Source: Stictocephala bisonia
Taxonomy: Eukaryota; Arthropoda; Insecta; Hemiptera; Membracidae
Direction: 5' to 3'
NCBI GenBank assembly: GCA_035578905.1
Contig: JAQJVL010000112.1
Location: forward strand, 952,479 to 1,016,478
DNA length: 64,000 bases
Shown here: in pieces, positions 10,655 to 22,899 of the stretch
How the letters are laid out: every line of letters starts with the position of its first letter
Position numbering within the stretch: the first letter of the stretch is position 1
The notes under the pieces: model-generated
Told to the model about the DNA's origin: nothing
What the model saw: the letters and a program-made list of their open reading frames with translations, nothing else
Databases searched by the model: none
Program-made: the position numbers and the translations under genes

Positions 10655-12025
10655 GTTATAGGTTGTATTCTTACTCGTAAGTTACCTCACTGGAGCTGTT
10701 ATAGGTTGTATGCTTACCCGTGAGTTACCTCACTGGAGCTGTTATAGGTTGTGTGCTTGCTTACCCGTCAGTTACCTCACTGGAGCTGTTATAGGTTGTA
10801 TGCTTACCCGTGAGTTACATCACTGGAGCTGTTATAGGTTGTACGCTTACTCATGAGTTACCTCACTAGAGCTGTTATAGGTTGTATGCTTACCCGTGAG
10901 TTACATCACTGGAGCTGTTATAGGTTGTATGCTTACCCGTGAGTTACATCACTGGAGCTGTTATAGGTTGTACGCTTACCCATGAGTTACCTCACTAGAG
11001 CTGTTATAGGTTGTGTGCTTGCTTACCCGTCAGTTACCTCACTGGAGCTGTTATAGGTTGTATGCTTACCCGTGAGTTACATCACTGGAGCTGTTATAGG
11101 TTGTATGCTTACCCGTGAGTTACATCACTGGAGCTGTTATAGGTTGTACGCTTACCCATGAGTTACCTCACTAGAGCTGTTATAGGTTGTATGCTTACCC
11201 GTGAGTTACATCACTGGAGCTGTTATAGGTTGTACGCTTACCCATGAGTTACCTCACTGGAGCTGTTATAGGTTGTATGCTTACCCGTGAGTTACATCAC
11301 TGGAGCTGTTATAGGTTTTACGCTTACCCATGAATTACCTCACTAGAGCTGTTATAGGTTGTATGCTTACCCATGAGTTACCTCACAGGAGCTGTTATAG
11401 GTTGTATGCTTGCTTACCCGTGAGTTACCTCACTGGAGCTGTTATAGGTTGTACGCTTACCCGTGAGTTACCTCACTGGAGCTGTTATAGGTTGTATGCT
11501 TACCCGTGAGTTACCTCACTGGAGCTGTTATAGGTTGTACGCTTACCTGTGAGTTACCCCACTGGAGCTGTTATAGGTTGTACGCTTACCTGTGAGTTAC
11601 CTCACTGGAGCTGTTATAGGTTGTACGCTTACCCGTGAGTTACCCCACTGGAGCTGTTATAAGTTGTATGCTTACCCGTGAGTAACCCCACGGGAGCTGT
11701 TATAGGTTGTATACTTACCCGTGAGTTACCCCACTGGAGCTGTTATAGGTTGTATACTTACCCGTGAGTTACCCCACTGGAGCTGTTATAGGTTGTATGC
11801 TTACCCGTGAGTTACCCCACTGGAGCTTTTATAGCGTGTATGCTTACTTGTGAGTTACCTCACTGGATCTGTTATAGGTTGTACGCTTACCCGTGAGTTA
11901 CCCCACTGGAGCTGTTATAGGTTGTATACTTACCCGTGAGTTGCCCCACTGGAGCTGTTATAAGTTGTATGCTTACCCGTGAGTTACCCCACTGGAGCTT
12001 TTATAGCGTGTATGCTTACCCGTAA
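10655..12025. repeat. 43-bp minisatellite array with higher-order repeats
   Basis: About 31 tandem units based on GTTACCTCACTGGAGCTGTT followed by ATAGGTTGTATGCTTACCCG and TGA. Some units are 47 bp through a 4-bp insertion (GTGCTTGCTTACCCG). The 47-bp variant recurs at 10751 and 11013, spacing 262 = 47 + 5x43, so blocks of six units were duplicated together. C/T variants (ACCTCAC, ACATCAC, ACCCCAC) are grouped along the array, showing local homogenisation. Confidence 0.95.
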
Positions 12026-13620
12026 TATTTTTTTATATTTACAGTTACCTTCAGTAAAATACTTTGAATGCGTGAAAAAAGAATTTAAGATCTTGATGGA
12101 GTAATATAACTTTTCAAGTAAGAAAGTTACCCACTCTTATTTTTAATATATATAAAAAAATAATATACTTCAGAAATAAGTTAATCGTGTAAATTGTTTC
12201 ACCTAACTTTAACATTCCACCTTAATATTTGCCCAATTTACAATAATGTTTATAATTATTCATTTTCTATGAACTATAAACTGTTTTTCTGATATAATAT
12301 TCATGAAACTTAAAGAATAATCCATTTAACTTTACAGCTTGGGTAATGTAATCAGCCTCTACATTCAATAAGATAAACTCTATTAAAATTATTAACACTT
12401 CTTCTGTAATTAGACATATCCATGAAAGTATTTTAATTGTGGGACCTTCTTTACATCAGATAAAGCTAAAACAGTACTTCAATGTTTTATTATTGTCAAA
12501 AATATTTTTAGTAATTATATTAGTTCTACAATTCTATATTTTTGTAGCAATGTATTACTATCCAAGGGATTGGGTTATGTGTTTAGATGCCCAAAATAAC
12601 TTCCAAGTGTTCTGGAACAGATCAAAATAAGTTAAATCAGCCATTTAATCAGCCATTAAAAATATTTGATATACCAAGCATCAAGTACTGTCCATGATAA
12701 GGAAAAATTGTTTTATGGTTTATATTAGGTTTTTGTTAAGAGTAGGGTAGGGTAAAATATATCTTGCATTTGATCAATATTACTTGAATGCCATTAGTGT
12801 CTTGCGTAAGATCGAAACAAAAATGTTTATGTACCTATAGATAATTTGTCTTTTTAACACAAACTTGGGTATTTCAGGTCAGTAGAAACTGACTTGTTAA
12901 TAATCTTATCATTGTATACTCCTATACACTTTGTGTACTTATCACTAATTGTTGTAACTATTGTTACAACTATTGACAAGTAAAATGAATAAATGAAATA
13001 ATTTAACCAGTTTCACGAATTCCGTATCAATAGAGAGGAAAGCAATGTGTCTGGGTTTTCTAAAATATCACCAGGAAGTTCTTTGAAATCGAGTTTCTTC
13101 CGATGATTGTAATATAGTCCCCTTCACTTCAACCCACATTTATTTTTCAGTCGAATAATACATTAAAATTTTTAATTTTAGTTTATTTAATATGACAGAT
13201 TTAATTTTATCACTAAAGAATATTTTAACTATTTTTTTCTAAGAAAAAGTATTTTTAGGATTTTTTTGGTGAAGTTTCATTTGTAACTCACGTTATGTGT
13301 AAACTTGTGATAAATATCATGATGTTACAATTACGAGTTTCTGATAAATAATAAAATAATAGATTAAACACAAACTCTACTAGTAAAATACTAAAGAATA
13401 TCTTGTTATATTGTAAAAATAAAATCTAATCGAAAAACCAAGATGCAAATTTGCGAAACAAGTTCAGCAACCCAAAGGAAGCCCTGGTTTTGAATTGCAT
13501 GCATTTCCGAATTTAAATTGTTGCCTCATCCATAAAAAACAAATATACTTAGTTTTACTTTATTTATTTAAAAATAATGCATACCTTTATTGCCATCATT
13601 TTTATTAAACCCAATTTGGT
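12026..13620. other. AT-rich sequence, no gene supported
   Basis: The 63-codon plus-strand frame at 12439-12630 contains a hydrophobic stretch, but its composition is AT-driven and it lacks gene context. No other feature is visible. Confidence 0.45.
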
Positions 13621-13629
13621 TGGGTTAGG

Positions 13630-13900
13630 AATACTAAATTCGGCTATCGTTGATTAGTTACTTGCTCGCAGTTTTTACACAATGTGTAGGCGAACCTGTA
13701 TAATGGCTTGTTGTAGGTTTATCGCCTCCATTTGCATAGTAGTATAGACGTGATGAGGGTTTTAACTGGGCTTGAACTAACATAGGACGCCATTGCTGAC
13801 AATGGTCCAGAGTTGATGGTTGTTTAGTTGTCTCCTTCTGTTCCCAGAAGGTAGAAGTTTGTTCTACTAAAGTTTCCACTTATTTACCAATGCAAGCTGG
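13630..13900 (-). repeat. Unclassified ~260-bp dispersed repeat, copy 1, with open frame 13658-13879
   Basis: Highly similar to about 17980-18245, same orientation. On the minus strand this copy has an uninterrupted 73-codon frame. Its C-terminal part contains LDHCQQWRP, LYYYANGGDKPTTSHY and TGSPTHCVKT, and copy 2 keeps the same frame over about 58 codons ending at the same stop. I recognise no family. It could be a transposon-encoded fragment, a duplicated exon, or a non-coding repeat with a chance frame. About 25 bp upstream of the shared core, copy 1 has an acceptor-like TTCTACCTTCTGGGAACAG. Confidence 0.6.
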
Positions 13901-14480
13901 CTAGAAATGTTTACAACTTGTTTTGCCTTTTGCAGATAAGGTTATTTTTCGAAGATTTTTTTTAAATCGTTAAAGATAACATTTAAAATGTAGTTTAATA
14001 AACATACAATATTGAAAAATACTCTATTTCTGAACAAAACCTTCTCTTGTTGTCCACTATAACAGTTTGTCGCCTATACAACCTCTGAAATAGAAACCCT
14101 TGTTTTTGCAGTTTTTTCTTTGTTAATTGAAACGGCCTTCTTACAGGGTTTAACATTAACTGTCTAAGTAGAATGCGTATTTTAGATCTATAAACTCAAA
14201 TATCAGGATTACTGAACAATTTGATCTGTGTTTACTTTGAAACTAACTAAAATGCATTTCGTAGCTTGTATTTTTGTTAGTAAAATAACTTTAAATCATA
14301 CACTAACTTCTATAAATATAGTTAGGATAAAAATAAAACCAATACTACGTTGTTTGGAGTATAATTATTTAAAGCTTTAGGTCCCAAAGTAAGTTGTATC
14401 CATAACTATAACTAAATACGTTATTCAACTCTCGTATTCACTTTTATATCTACGATCAGCAACTTGTTAATAAACAGCGA
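13901..14480. other. AT-rich sequence, no gene seen
   Basis: Nothing recognisable between the unclassified repeat and the retroelement tail. Confidence 0.5.
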
Positions 14481-14486
14481 ACAGTG

Positions 14487-15060
14487 AATTCAAATTCAAA
14501 TTCTTTATTAACATATTGATTTGCATACAAAGATATTTGATACAAATATAATGTTTTGTCACACAATGTGAATCTTAAAACTAACTTGAACTCAAAATTA
14601 AGTCCAAATTAATAAATATTGTGTTAACGAACCCCAAACTCCAAGAAGTCCCTGTCAGAATAAAATTCATCGTTTATTAAAAATACTTTCAGCTTTCGTT
14701 AAATTGGTATTCACCATGACTCAATTTTAGCTCTTTTGGCAACTTGTTAAAAACTTGTATACACGTATAAAGAGCCCCTTTTTCAAATTTGTTTGTATTG
14801 TGAATGGGATAAAATAATAATTTGTCCGATCTAGTTATTTTTTTGGGATTCTCTCACTTTGGACAAAGCGTTGATATTTCTAAAAACTATAAAAAGCACC
14901 GAGAATATATAAATTGAGGGTACTGTCATAATTTTGCTCTGCAGGAAAATTCCTCGACATGACTGTGACCAGCCTAATTCTTATTGAATCAAGCATGAAT
15001 ATCCATAACCCCCTTATCTGTGACCTGTACTGCCACAAACATCATTAAATTTATAATTAA
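14487..15060 (-). mobile_element. CR1/L2-like non-LTR retrotransposon 3' end
   Basis: In minus orientation the sequence ends AATAAAGAATTTGAATTTGA, a simple tandem tail typical of this group. Translation of the preceding part gives, with frame changes, a C-terminal pattern seen in these elements: SCRGIF, IMTVPSIYIFS, then a FEKGALYTCIQVFNKLPKEL stretch, and finally a LKVFLINDEFYSDRDF block just before a stop at 14624-14626. No catalytic domain is present, so this is a 5'-truncated dead copy. It differs in its last residues from the elements at 2.9 and 36.8 kb, suggesting a distinct family. Confidence 0.7.
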
Positions 15061-15162
15061 TTACTAAGTAAGTGTTAAGTGCTATATAGTATAAAACTTA
15101 ATTAAAGGTGACATAAACTACTTAATTTTGTAACAAAGTCAACTGAAACATAAACCCCATTG

Positions 15163-15297
15163 TTACTCGTGCAACGCTGCAGCAAACTTAGGTAATATCC
15201 GGAGAGACGGTGTCTTTTCTAATGGAATACGATTCTCAGAAGCAAACAAAAGATAGTTGTAATGTTTGATTCTGGGAATAATACCGAAAGCTTTCAT
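15163..15297 (-). CDS. Short unrecognised open frame (44 codons)
   Basis: The frame starts MKAFGIIPRIKHYN, contains LRILPKFAAALHE and ends at TAA. Base composition and codon use are less AT-skewed than around it, which is why I list it. There is no detectable domain, an in-frame TGA lies just upstream, and no splice context could be established. It may be a transposon fragment or chance. Confidence 0.15.
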   Translation of the reverse strand: MKAFGIIPRIKHYNYLLFASENRIPLEKTPSLRILPKFAAALHE

Positions 15298-15715
15298 AAT
15301 GTTTCAACACTTTATTTTGTTTGGTTATAATAATATAACATTAAAAAAAATTTACACTTATCATTCACTATTTGTACAAAAAAAAGAAAGTATGATCCTG
15401 TTTGTAATGTGTTTATTAAAATAGAAAATTGTTGGTATTGAAGTTTCTTTTGTACTCATTATGACTCTTCATAGTACTATCATTTCCTTGTTTTTAACTG
15501 TGGAAATAAGGAAATAGACAATTGTAAGTCGTAAATAACCATTTACCAAGTCCATTAAAACAAGTGGTCAAACCAAATGTCCTATTCTGGGGTTTGGTCT
15601 GTATGTTAATCCATGTGTTATTTATATTTTTTTAGTAGGTATTTAGCAGTCAGTTTGGCACCTACAAATCTTAAGCCTAAAATATCACCTCCAAGAAACA
15701 AAACTCGTGGTCGCC

Positions 15716-15980
15716 TCAAGGATTTAACCCCTCATCCTGCCCCACGATTGTGGGGGCACAGGATTTGACCCCTCATCCTGCCCCACGATTGTGGGGGGCA
15801 CAGGATTTGACCCCTCATCCTGCCCCACGATTGTGGGGGGCACAGGATTTGAGCCCTCATCCTGCTCCACGATTGTAGGGGGCACAGGATTTGACCCCTC
15901 ATCCTACCCCACGATTGTGGGTGGTACAGGATTTGACCCCTCATCCTGCCCCCCCCCCCACAATCGTGGGGCAGGATGAG
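15716..15980. repeat. 42-bp GC-rich minisatellite with a palindrome in each unit
   Basis: Six units built on GATTTGACCCCTCATCCTG and CCCCACGATTGTGGGG; the latter is an inverted repeat with 6-bp arms and a GATT loop. The array ends with an inverted partial unit: CTCATCCTGCCCC is followed after a C-run by CACAATCGTGGGG and CAGGATGAG. Period 42 keeps frames open on both strands (15732-15944 minus, 15791-15979 plus); these are not genes. Confidence 0.95.
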
Positions 15981-17270
15981 AGTTTAGGGCTCCTTAATCA
16001 CGTACGTAGTAGCTAGGAATGGCAAGAAATAATCAGCAATTACCTTAATTTAAAAATTAAGTGATAACAAACTATAGTTGAAAGCTTAAGACGAAAATAG
16101 TTCAAAATTACATAAACGTACTAAACATAAAATGTGAGAATTGTTTACTATAATTTATTTTCACTTATTTTAGTATCAAAATAAGTATCTCCACTTGACC
16201 TAAAATCACCAAAATTCATAATTTGAGTTGTAATTCATTGTTCATTCACTGTTTAGAATGTAATGACATCAAACGACTAGACCTAATAGATTTTTGTTAT
16301 ACTATGAAAGTAATTTAAGTCAATGGTAGTTAAATCAATTACACAGACGAAATGTGCTTCTACTTTTTAATGGACGTTATAATCAACGGTGGCTTATTGT
16401 CGTATTCTATGCTGTCCTGTAAATATCTATAACACATTTTTAACGTGCTCCTAAGCACGGTTTGCAATTACACGTTGGGTTTCCTATCCCTTGTAAGGAA
16501 TCTAATTGAGAACAAGATGTTGAAGCGGAAATAATTCGGTATTCTTCTGAAAGTAATTAGTATATTCTTGTTAAACTGAATTTTTATTTACCAACTATTA
16601 TAATAAACTATAAAATAAATGTGTTACTCGTTGTTTGAGATATGTCAAAGACACGTTTTGCTGGAATTTCGTCAACTGTTCCATTTTTTTGCTCTGATAT
16701 CCCAGCTAAAATCCAGTAAAATAGCAATATATTTTTATTACTTCTATTAGTAAATAGTACTTCACGCATCTTCTTTTTCCTTTCATTAAGTACCTCAAGG
16801 TTAAAAAAAATCATCGTTATTCAAAGTATGTTATAATGCATAGTATGTTTATTAAAAATGGGCAATGCTACCATGGGCTAAATAAAATCGTGATTTCCAG
16901 ACGTAGAAAACATAAACGTCACACTTAAGTTTGGTTTGTTTATTTATAAAGTTGTACTGTAAAAACAATTAAAATATACAGCTACCATATGCCGCATAGG
17001 CATGGAATCAGACATTAATTTTAAAATAAAATTAAATATAAAAAACCCAAACAAGAAGAGTATCAGTCAATCACCATGCAGTACTTAATGGGAAACAGCA
17101 CATTCAATTTTACTATGTTAAGTAAAATAGTTATTTTAGAAGCAGGATGGTGCGAAAATTTATTATAATATATACTGGTAGATATAAACTCTTTAGTAAC
17201 AAATATGCTATAAAATAACTATGAGAACGAAACAGCATTTGCAAATAATTAAGTATAATTAAGTCAAATT
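15981..17270. other. AT-rich sequence, no gene supported
   Basis: A 68-codon minus-strand frame at 16608-16814 is AT-biased and carries no motif. No RNA gene or repeat is recognised. Confidence 0.45.
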
Positions 17271-17277
17271 GCAAGTA

Positions 17278-17612
17278 TTGACTTTATATCACTGTACCCA
17301 CCCGCTCGCCCATACACGTACAGTGATATCGACCCACCCGCCCGCCCATACACGTACAGTGGTATTGATCCACCCGCCTGCTCATACACGTACAGTGGTA
17401 TTGATCCACCACTATTTAAGTGTCGCCAAACTGACAGAGGCCAGACTGACCCACCCGCCCACCCATACACGTACAGGGGTACTGACCCACCCGCCCATCC
17501 ATACACGTACAGTGGTACTGAACCACCCACACACTCATACACGAACAGTGGTACTGACCCACCCGCCCATCCATACACGTACAGTAGTACTGACCCACCC
17601 GCCCATCTTAAT
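17278..17612 (-). repeat. 36-bp minisatellite array, inverted orientation
   Basis: About nine units with CCATACACGTACAGTGGTAT followed by TGACCCACCCGCCC, the reverse complement of the family at 24.4 and 49.2 kb. A 36-38-bp stretch around 17410-17446 (ATTTAAGTGTCGCC…) interrupts it. Positions 17450-17464 read CCCACCCGCCCACCC (G-quadruplex on the minus strand). Long frames on both strands (17264-17649) are repeat artefacts. Confidence 0.95.
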
Positions 17613-17979
17613 ACAGCTAATTAATTACAGAATAAAATCTAATCTGTAAGATATAATGGTATGCTTTCCCGTAAAGAATAAGCTAAAAGTTATAAAATAA
17701 CTTTTAATTTTAAGTTTTCTATAACTTTTTAAAAAAGCTTACCCGTAATTTTAATAGTTATAAAATAACACAGAAGAATTACAATGAAAGATATTTGATT
17801 ACTTCCTTAAACGGAAACACATGTCCTTATTTTCAACACCATATTATGGATGGTTAACACTAAATACTTAAATAAATAAAATCAATTTTTAATTCAGTTT
17901 TTAATGCATAAATTTATAACTATGTCTTTTTTATTTAACACTCATATTTTATGTTACGAAACATTGGTGGGTTAGTACT

Positions 17980-18248
17980 ACCTTCGGCTATCGTTGATTA
18001 GTTACCCACTCGTAGTTTTTACACAATGTGTAGGCGAACCTGTATAATGGCTTGTTGTAGGTTTATCGCCTCCATTTGCATAGTAGTATAGACGTGATGA
18101 GGGTTCTAACTGCGCTTGGTCCAAAATAGGACGCCATTGCTGACAATGGTCCAGAGTTGGAGGATGTTGAGTAGTTCTCTCCGACTATTTCATGAAGATG
18201 CAAGATGCTCTAATATAGTTCCCGTTTATTTACCTTTGCAAACTAATT
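17980..18248 (-). repeat. Unclassified ~260-bp dispersed repeat, copy 2
   Basis: Colinear with 13630-13900. The stretch from GGCTATCGTTGATTAGTTAC through TGACAATGGTCCAGAGTTG is nearly identical, including the tract encoding the minus-strand CQQWRP…YYYANGGDKPTTSHYTGSPT peptide. Substitutions here give I/M, D/V and E/K differences without breaking the frame. Upstream, in the less conserved part, this copy has an in-frame TAG. Confidence 0.7.
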
Positions 18249-18462
18249 AGGGAGTAGTTTTTTACTTGTTTATTCTCTAGGTATTTTTTATTGTAAAAAC
18301 TTTTATCTGTACGTATTTACATTAACAATGATGAGTTCAGTAAACATAATTTAGGTAAAAAGTAAACAAAATAAAGTAAAGATGGTGTTTAAGAATTTGT
18401 TTACAAGTTAACATCAACCCAAAAGCAGCTTGTTTTTTTTTTTAATTACCTGGTCCAAAATG

Positions 18463-18718
18463 ATTTATTTATTTAATTTTTTTTATTATTTATTCATAAG
18501 ACGCCGATCGTCAAGATATGGCCGAATATGGATTTCGAATGATTGTGATGACTGTAGATGAGCGAATGTAGTCATTGTTACAAACTAAGGCCGACTATTC
18601 CTTAGAAAGTGTCATTAATTAATAACCCAATGACAAATGAACAGCCGGTGATCATCAGCTGCTCCTTCTCAAAATGTATCGGCTCTGATTGGGATTGAAC
18701 TGAGAACCTTTAGCACGT
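18463..18718 (-). mobile_element. tRNA-derived SINE, near-complete copy
   Basis: Read on the minus strand: GTGCTAAAGGTTCTCAGTTC then AATCCCAATCAGAG (T-arm/B-box-like), the AGCAGCTGATGATCACCGGC body, AATGACACTTTCTAAGGAAT, CTTGACGATCGGCGTCTTAT and a tail of GAATAAATAATAAAA. It is colinear with the plus-strand copy at 57565-57811. Such elements are transcribed by RNA polymerase III and moved by LINE enzymes (family knowledge). Confidence 0.8.
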
Positions 18719-18739
18719 GAAACTGTTTGTAAGAACCTG

Positions 18740-20685
18740 ACATTAACTGTAACCAATAATCTTAATAGTATATAAATACCTATAAATAACCTAACCAACA
18801 ATTCTCAAGGTGTTATGCATTTAGCTTGTAGTTATACATTTGAAAGTTTAAAAGTGTTATTTGTAATAGAAATGTGGGTAAAAAATAAATTTTAATTTTG
18901 TAATTAGCATTTTAAGCTATTATCTTATTAGGTTACTTTCAATGAAAAAATAATAGTTTTAGTTGTTAAAATTATGAAATACACATAATAGATGTCATAA
19001 TAGATGTCGATTGGAAAGTGAAATAAGAAAGAATGAAAGGACTAATTTGGTTTAGTTTAAAAAGGTCTACAAAGCTTGATAGTCTCAAATAACTATTATG
19101 AAATATTAGTTCACGTACATGTGAACTATCAATCCCTTAACAGAGATTTAGCTTACTTACTACAAAAACATTAAGTTTTATGGATTTTTTAAAAACAACA
19201 TCTGTCTTGTTTTACTGATGACCGAAATATTTTATTTATTTATTTCAACGGCAATGCCATTAAAAGAGGGATATTATTTAAGAGGGATAAAATATAATAT
19301 CAAATATTCTATTACAATCCAAACCAAAAGAATCGTAGTAAAACACTGAGTAGGTTTTAGTTTTTGTAGATTTATATTTTGAATTTTTTAGTTATTTCTA
19401 TTTATTTATTTAGCGAAAAGGTATTTTAATACGTTGACGACCTAGTATCTTAAAATTAAATATACTTAAATATGTATTTATAAAAATTCCATACAAAATA
19501 GCGTAGCATTTTTATAAATATGTGATGAAACCTATGTGAAGAAAACCATATCCGTTTTCAGAGTAGCCTAACGGTAGATTGGAATCAAAGCCCTCAATAA
19601 ATAAAGAGCTGAACCAATGATTTAGCTGAACTTTTTTTAAGCCATAATAACATTTATGAAGCTAACAGTCGAATCCAGTCGTAAAATTACAAAAAAAGGG
19701 TTTGTTATTCAACTTTCACGTTTGTTAATTAATTCCTGTTTTTATTTTATACAACACTTCGAATTTGTTCATGCTTTTATAAAAAACAAATTTTTCTGAA
19801 AAATTTAATATTTTTAATTTAACTATGTTGGATCTATATGACCTTGGGATTTAATGATTAACCAGAAATATATAAGGGATACTAAAAAAACTGTTACTTT
19901 GAATAAATAAAAAATATAGAATATATGAACAGTAAAACTAAACAAATTGCATTATTTTATAATACTATATATTATCCAAGTATAAATATATTGATTAAAA
20001 ATATAATCATATCCTCACTAAAACCATATTACCAAAACTTCAACAGATTATTTTATTTTCGTAAAATCTTTATTCAATTTTCGGTAACAATATAAAAAGT
20101 GAGTTTTTAAGAAATTTAGGATTTCTCTGTTAGGGTGTTTTTATTTTCGCAGTATTGTATTGAATATAAAATAAATTTCAATTTAGAGTGCGAAATTAAA
20201 TATTCTCTAAATATTTGAATGCATTTACAAACAACCTTAACTTTAAATCTGAAGTGTCTAACGTGTACAAAGATCTACAGGTTTAAAAAAAGAGTGTTAT
20301 GTAATAGGCAATAAATTAATGTTTTGAAACGTATAAAATATATGTATTTTTTTATTGTAATCATCAACGGTTAAGAAACTTTGTAACTTGTTTTTCCGTA
20401 CGTCTAATATTACATTTGCATTTTATAGAACATTCGTAAGTAAGTATTGTCTTATATTACTTATACGTCCATTCTCATGTTTCTTATATTATGATTTACC
20501 AATACTATTGCACTGAGTATAAATTCAGTACATTTGCTGCTGTACTTCACTCCACATAAGGTTAATTCCACATGGTTTGCAATGTATATTTTTATTACTC
20601 ATTTATTCTACTTACCACTGTGTTTTCCAAAGCCTCTTTTAATGTACATGGAAAATTTAACAATTTAGGCATGCTTAATAGTGAT
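18740..20685. other. AT-rich sequence, no gene seen
   Basis: No convincing open frame or repeat. There are short (ATTT)n-like stretches near 19235 and 19400. Confidence 0.5.
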
Positions 20686-20689
20686 TACC

Positions 20690-20902
20690 TCAGTACCATA
20701 CATTCATTACATACGTCTGAAATGTCAAACACCTACAAATAAATGATTCGAGGAACGCGTGTTGTGGAGGAGTTTCAACACAAAGGACGGTAACGGGATT
20801 TGACAGGTCCTGGAATCCAATATAGATGAACAAAGAACGACCAGCAGGCCTTAGGGTCACCCCTACGGTGTGTGTAATACCCAAAACACAAGGGTGTATC
20901 AA
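20690..20902 (-). CDS. Unrecognised 70-codon frame in a locally GC-richer island
   Basis: The segment 20735-20900 is visibly less AT-rich than its flanks and on the minus strand encodes GVTLRPAGRSLFIYIG and NPVTVLCVETPPQHAFLES without interruption. I recognise no domain. The island could be an exon, a transposon fragment or an unclassified repeat. No start or splice evidence decides. Confidence 0.2.
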   Translation of the reverse strand: MIHPCVLGITHTVGVTLRPAGRSLFIYIGFQDLSNPVTVLCVETPPQHAFLESFICRCLTFQTYVMNVWY

Positions 20903-20904
20903 AT

Positions 20905-21405
20905 ATCTACTGAAAATATGCTCCTGAAATTGGGATGAAAAAAATATTTTGTAATTATTATATTAATTCTTTTATAGTTCAAACTTATTGTAAATATTTT
21001 AATACGTCATTAGCAGTAAATTATTCGTTTGAATTTCATGGAACTAGTTTCTGTCCATAAATCAACTACATAGCTATTTAACTCTTAAGCTACGTTTGGT
21101 GGGAAATGAAAACAATATAACTAACGTGAACTAATATAAAGCATAAAATATTAATGAGAAAATATTCCGTTTTAAAATAGCTTAATATGATAATAAAATA
21201 TTACATTTCAATGATACTTTATCCTCCCACTTGATTAAAGTGGAATAAACTCTCAATTCAAGTAGCCAAGTTATATTCAGCATTTTCCAAACAATGCAGA
21301 TAGTTGTATCTTTTACAATAAATAAACGTAAACTTTTAGATTTAAAAGTCATACGCATATTAGAAATACGTGATTTTTTCATATAGTTTTTAGCCATTTT
21401 CCTGT
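20905..21405. other. AT-rich sequence, no gene supported
   Basis: A 71-codon minus-strand frame at 21182-21397 is lysine/isoleucine-rich, as AT-rich chance frames are, and has no recognisable motif. Confidence 0.45.
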
Positions 21406-21412
21406 GTAGAGT

Positions 21413-22417
21413 GAAAGTTGTAGACAGAGTATATAAACTATATTATTACTCGCTATTTTGCAAGTTGTAGACAGAGTATATATAAATATATACTATATTA
21501 TTACTCGTTTATTGTGCAAGTTGTAGACAGAGTATATATAAATATATACTATATTATTACTCGTTTATTGTGCAAGTTGTAGACAGAGTATATATAAATA
21601 TATACTATATTATTACTCGTTTATTGTGCAAGTTGTAGACAGAGTATATATAAATATATACTATATTATTACTCGTTTATTGTGCAAGTTGTAGACAGAG
21701 TATATATAAATATATACTATATTATTACTCGTTTATTGTGCAAGTTGTAGACAGAGTATATATACTATATTAGTACTAGTTTATTGTGCAAGTTGTAGAC
21801 AGAGTATATAAACTATATTATTACTCGTTAATTGTGCAAGTTGTAGACAGAGTATATAAACTATATTATTACTCGTTTATTGTGCAATTTGTAGACAGAG
21901 TATATATACTATATATTACTCGTTTATTGTTTAAGTTGTGAACAGAGTATGTAAACTATATTATTACTCGTTTATTGTGAAAGTTGTAGACAGAGTATAT
22001 AAACTATATTATTACACGTCTATTGTGGAAGTTGTAGACAGAGTATAAAAACTATATTATTACTCGTTTATTGTGCAAGCTGTAGACAGAGTATATAAAC
22101 TATATTATTACTCGTCTATTGTGCAAGTTGTAGACAGAGTATATAAACTATATTATTACTCGTCTATTGTGCAAGTTGTAGACAGAGTATATAAACTATA
22201 TTATTACTTGTTTATTGTGCAAGTTGTAGACAGAGTATATAAACTATATTATTACTCGTCTATTGTGCAAGTTGTAGACAGAGTATATATACTATATTAT
22301 TACTCGTTTATTGTGCAAGTTGTAGACAGAGTATATAAACTATATTATTACTCGTTTATTGTGCAAGTTGTAGACAGAGTATATAAACTATATTATTACT
22401 CGTTTATTGTGAAAGAA
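21413..22417. repeat. 48-bp minisatellite array with a longer variant block
   Basis: About 20 units built on GTTGTAGACAGAGTATATA followed by AACTATATTATTACTCGTTT and ATTGTGCAA. The first six or so units carry an expanded TATATATAAATATATAC segment (about 56-bp units), the later ones are 48 bp. Period 48 leaves a 116-codon frame open at 22073-22423 with a 16-residue repeat (VQVVDRVYKLYYYSFI); I treat it as an artefact. Confidence 0.95.
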
Positions 22418-22419
22418 GC

Positions 22420-22893
22420 GTAAATGATATTTTACTACGATTTTATGTTTCTCTACAAATGATTGTTTTTAAACGAATAATTAGTCTACAAGTCTACAAA
22501 ATAAACAGTGAAATTTCACTAATTGTACTGGAAACTTGAATCAACGGGTTTTTACTCTATAATTATTTATATTTATTATAATTTTTTTCCTGAAATATAA
22601 TAAACTATACGGAACAATTTTACAAAAGCATATTTTGTTTGATCTTAACAAAATTATATATTCCAGTGAGTGGCAAGCTATGGAATACAAATAGGATTAC
22701 ATAAAAATACTTCCCATAAAATAAACTAATGTCCACATGACTTATCAAAGTAAGGAAATTGCTACCTTACATGTTTTTGGATTTGTATTTATCCAGTTTG
22801 AGACAATTTACAGTTTTAAAGTAGTTTTACTTATTTTCGTCAGATGTTATACATGAAATATATAATTTTGTTTCCATAGTCAATGTTTATACT

Positions 22894-22895
<2 letters not shown>
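22420..22895. other. AT-rich sequence, no gene seen
   Basis: No supported feature between the 48-bp array and the (TA)n tract. Confidence 0.5.

Positions 22896-22899
<4 letters not shown>

Noticed and set aside
10655..12025. CRISPR array or other spacer-repeat structure
   Set aside because: Units are contiguous and all parts repeat; there are no unique spacers. The context is eukaryotic.
12439..12630. 63-codon hydrophobic frame as a small membrane protein
   Set aside because: Composition matches AT-rich chance frames; no upstream promoter, homologue or conserved partner is visible.
17264..17649. Overlapping long frames on both strands (YVYGWAGGSVPL-type and HPPAHTRTVVL-type)
   Set aside because: Artefacts of the 36-bp minisatellite. 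The same peptides recur at 24.4 and 49.2 kb with the same repeat.
22073..22423. 116-codon frame with 16-residue repeats
   Set aside because: It exactly follows the 48-bp minisatellite units and is open only because 48 is a multiple of three.
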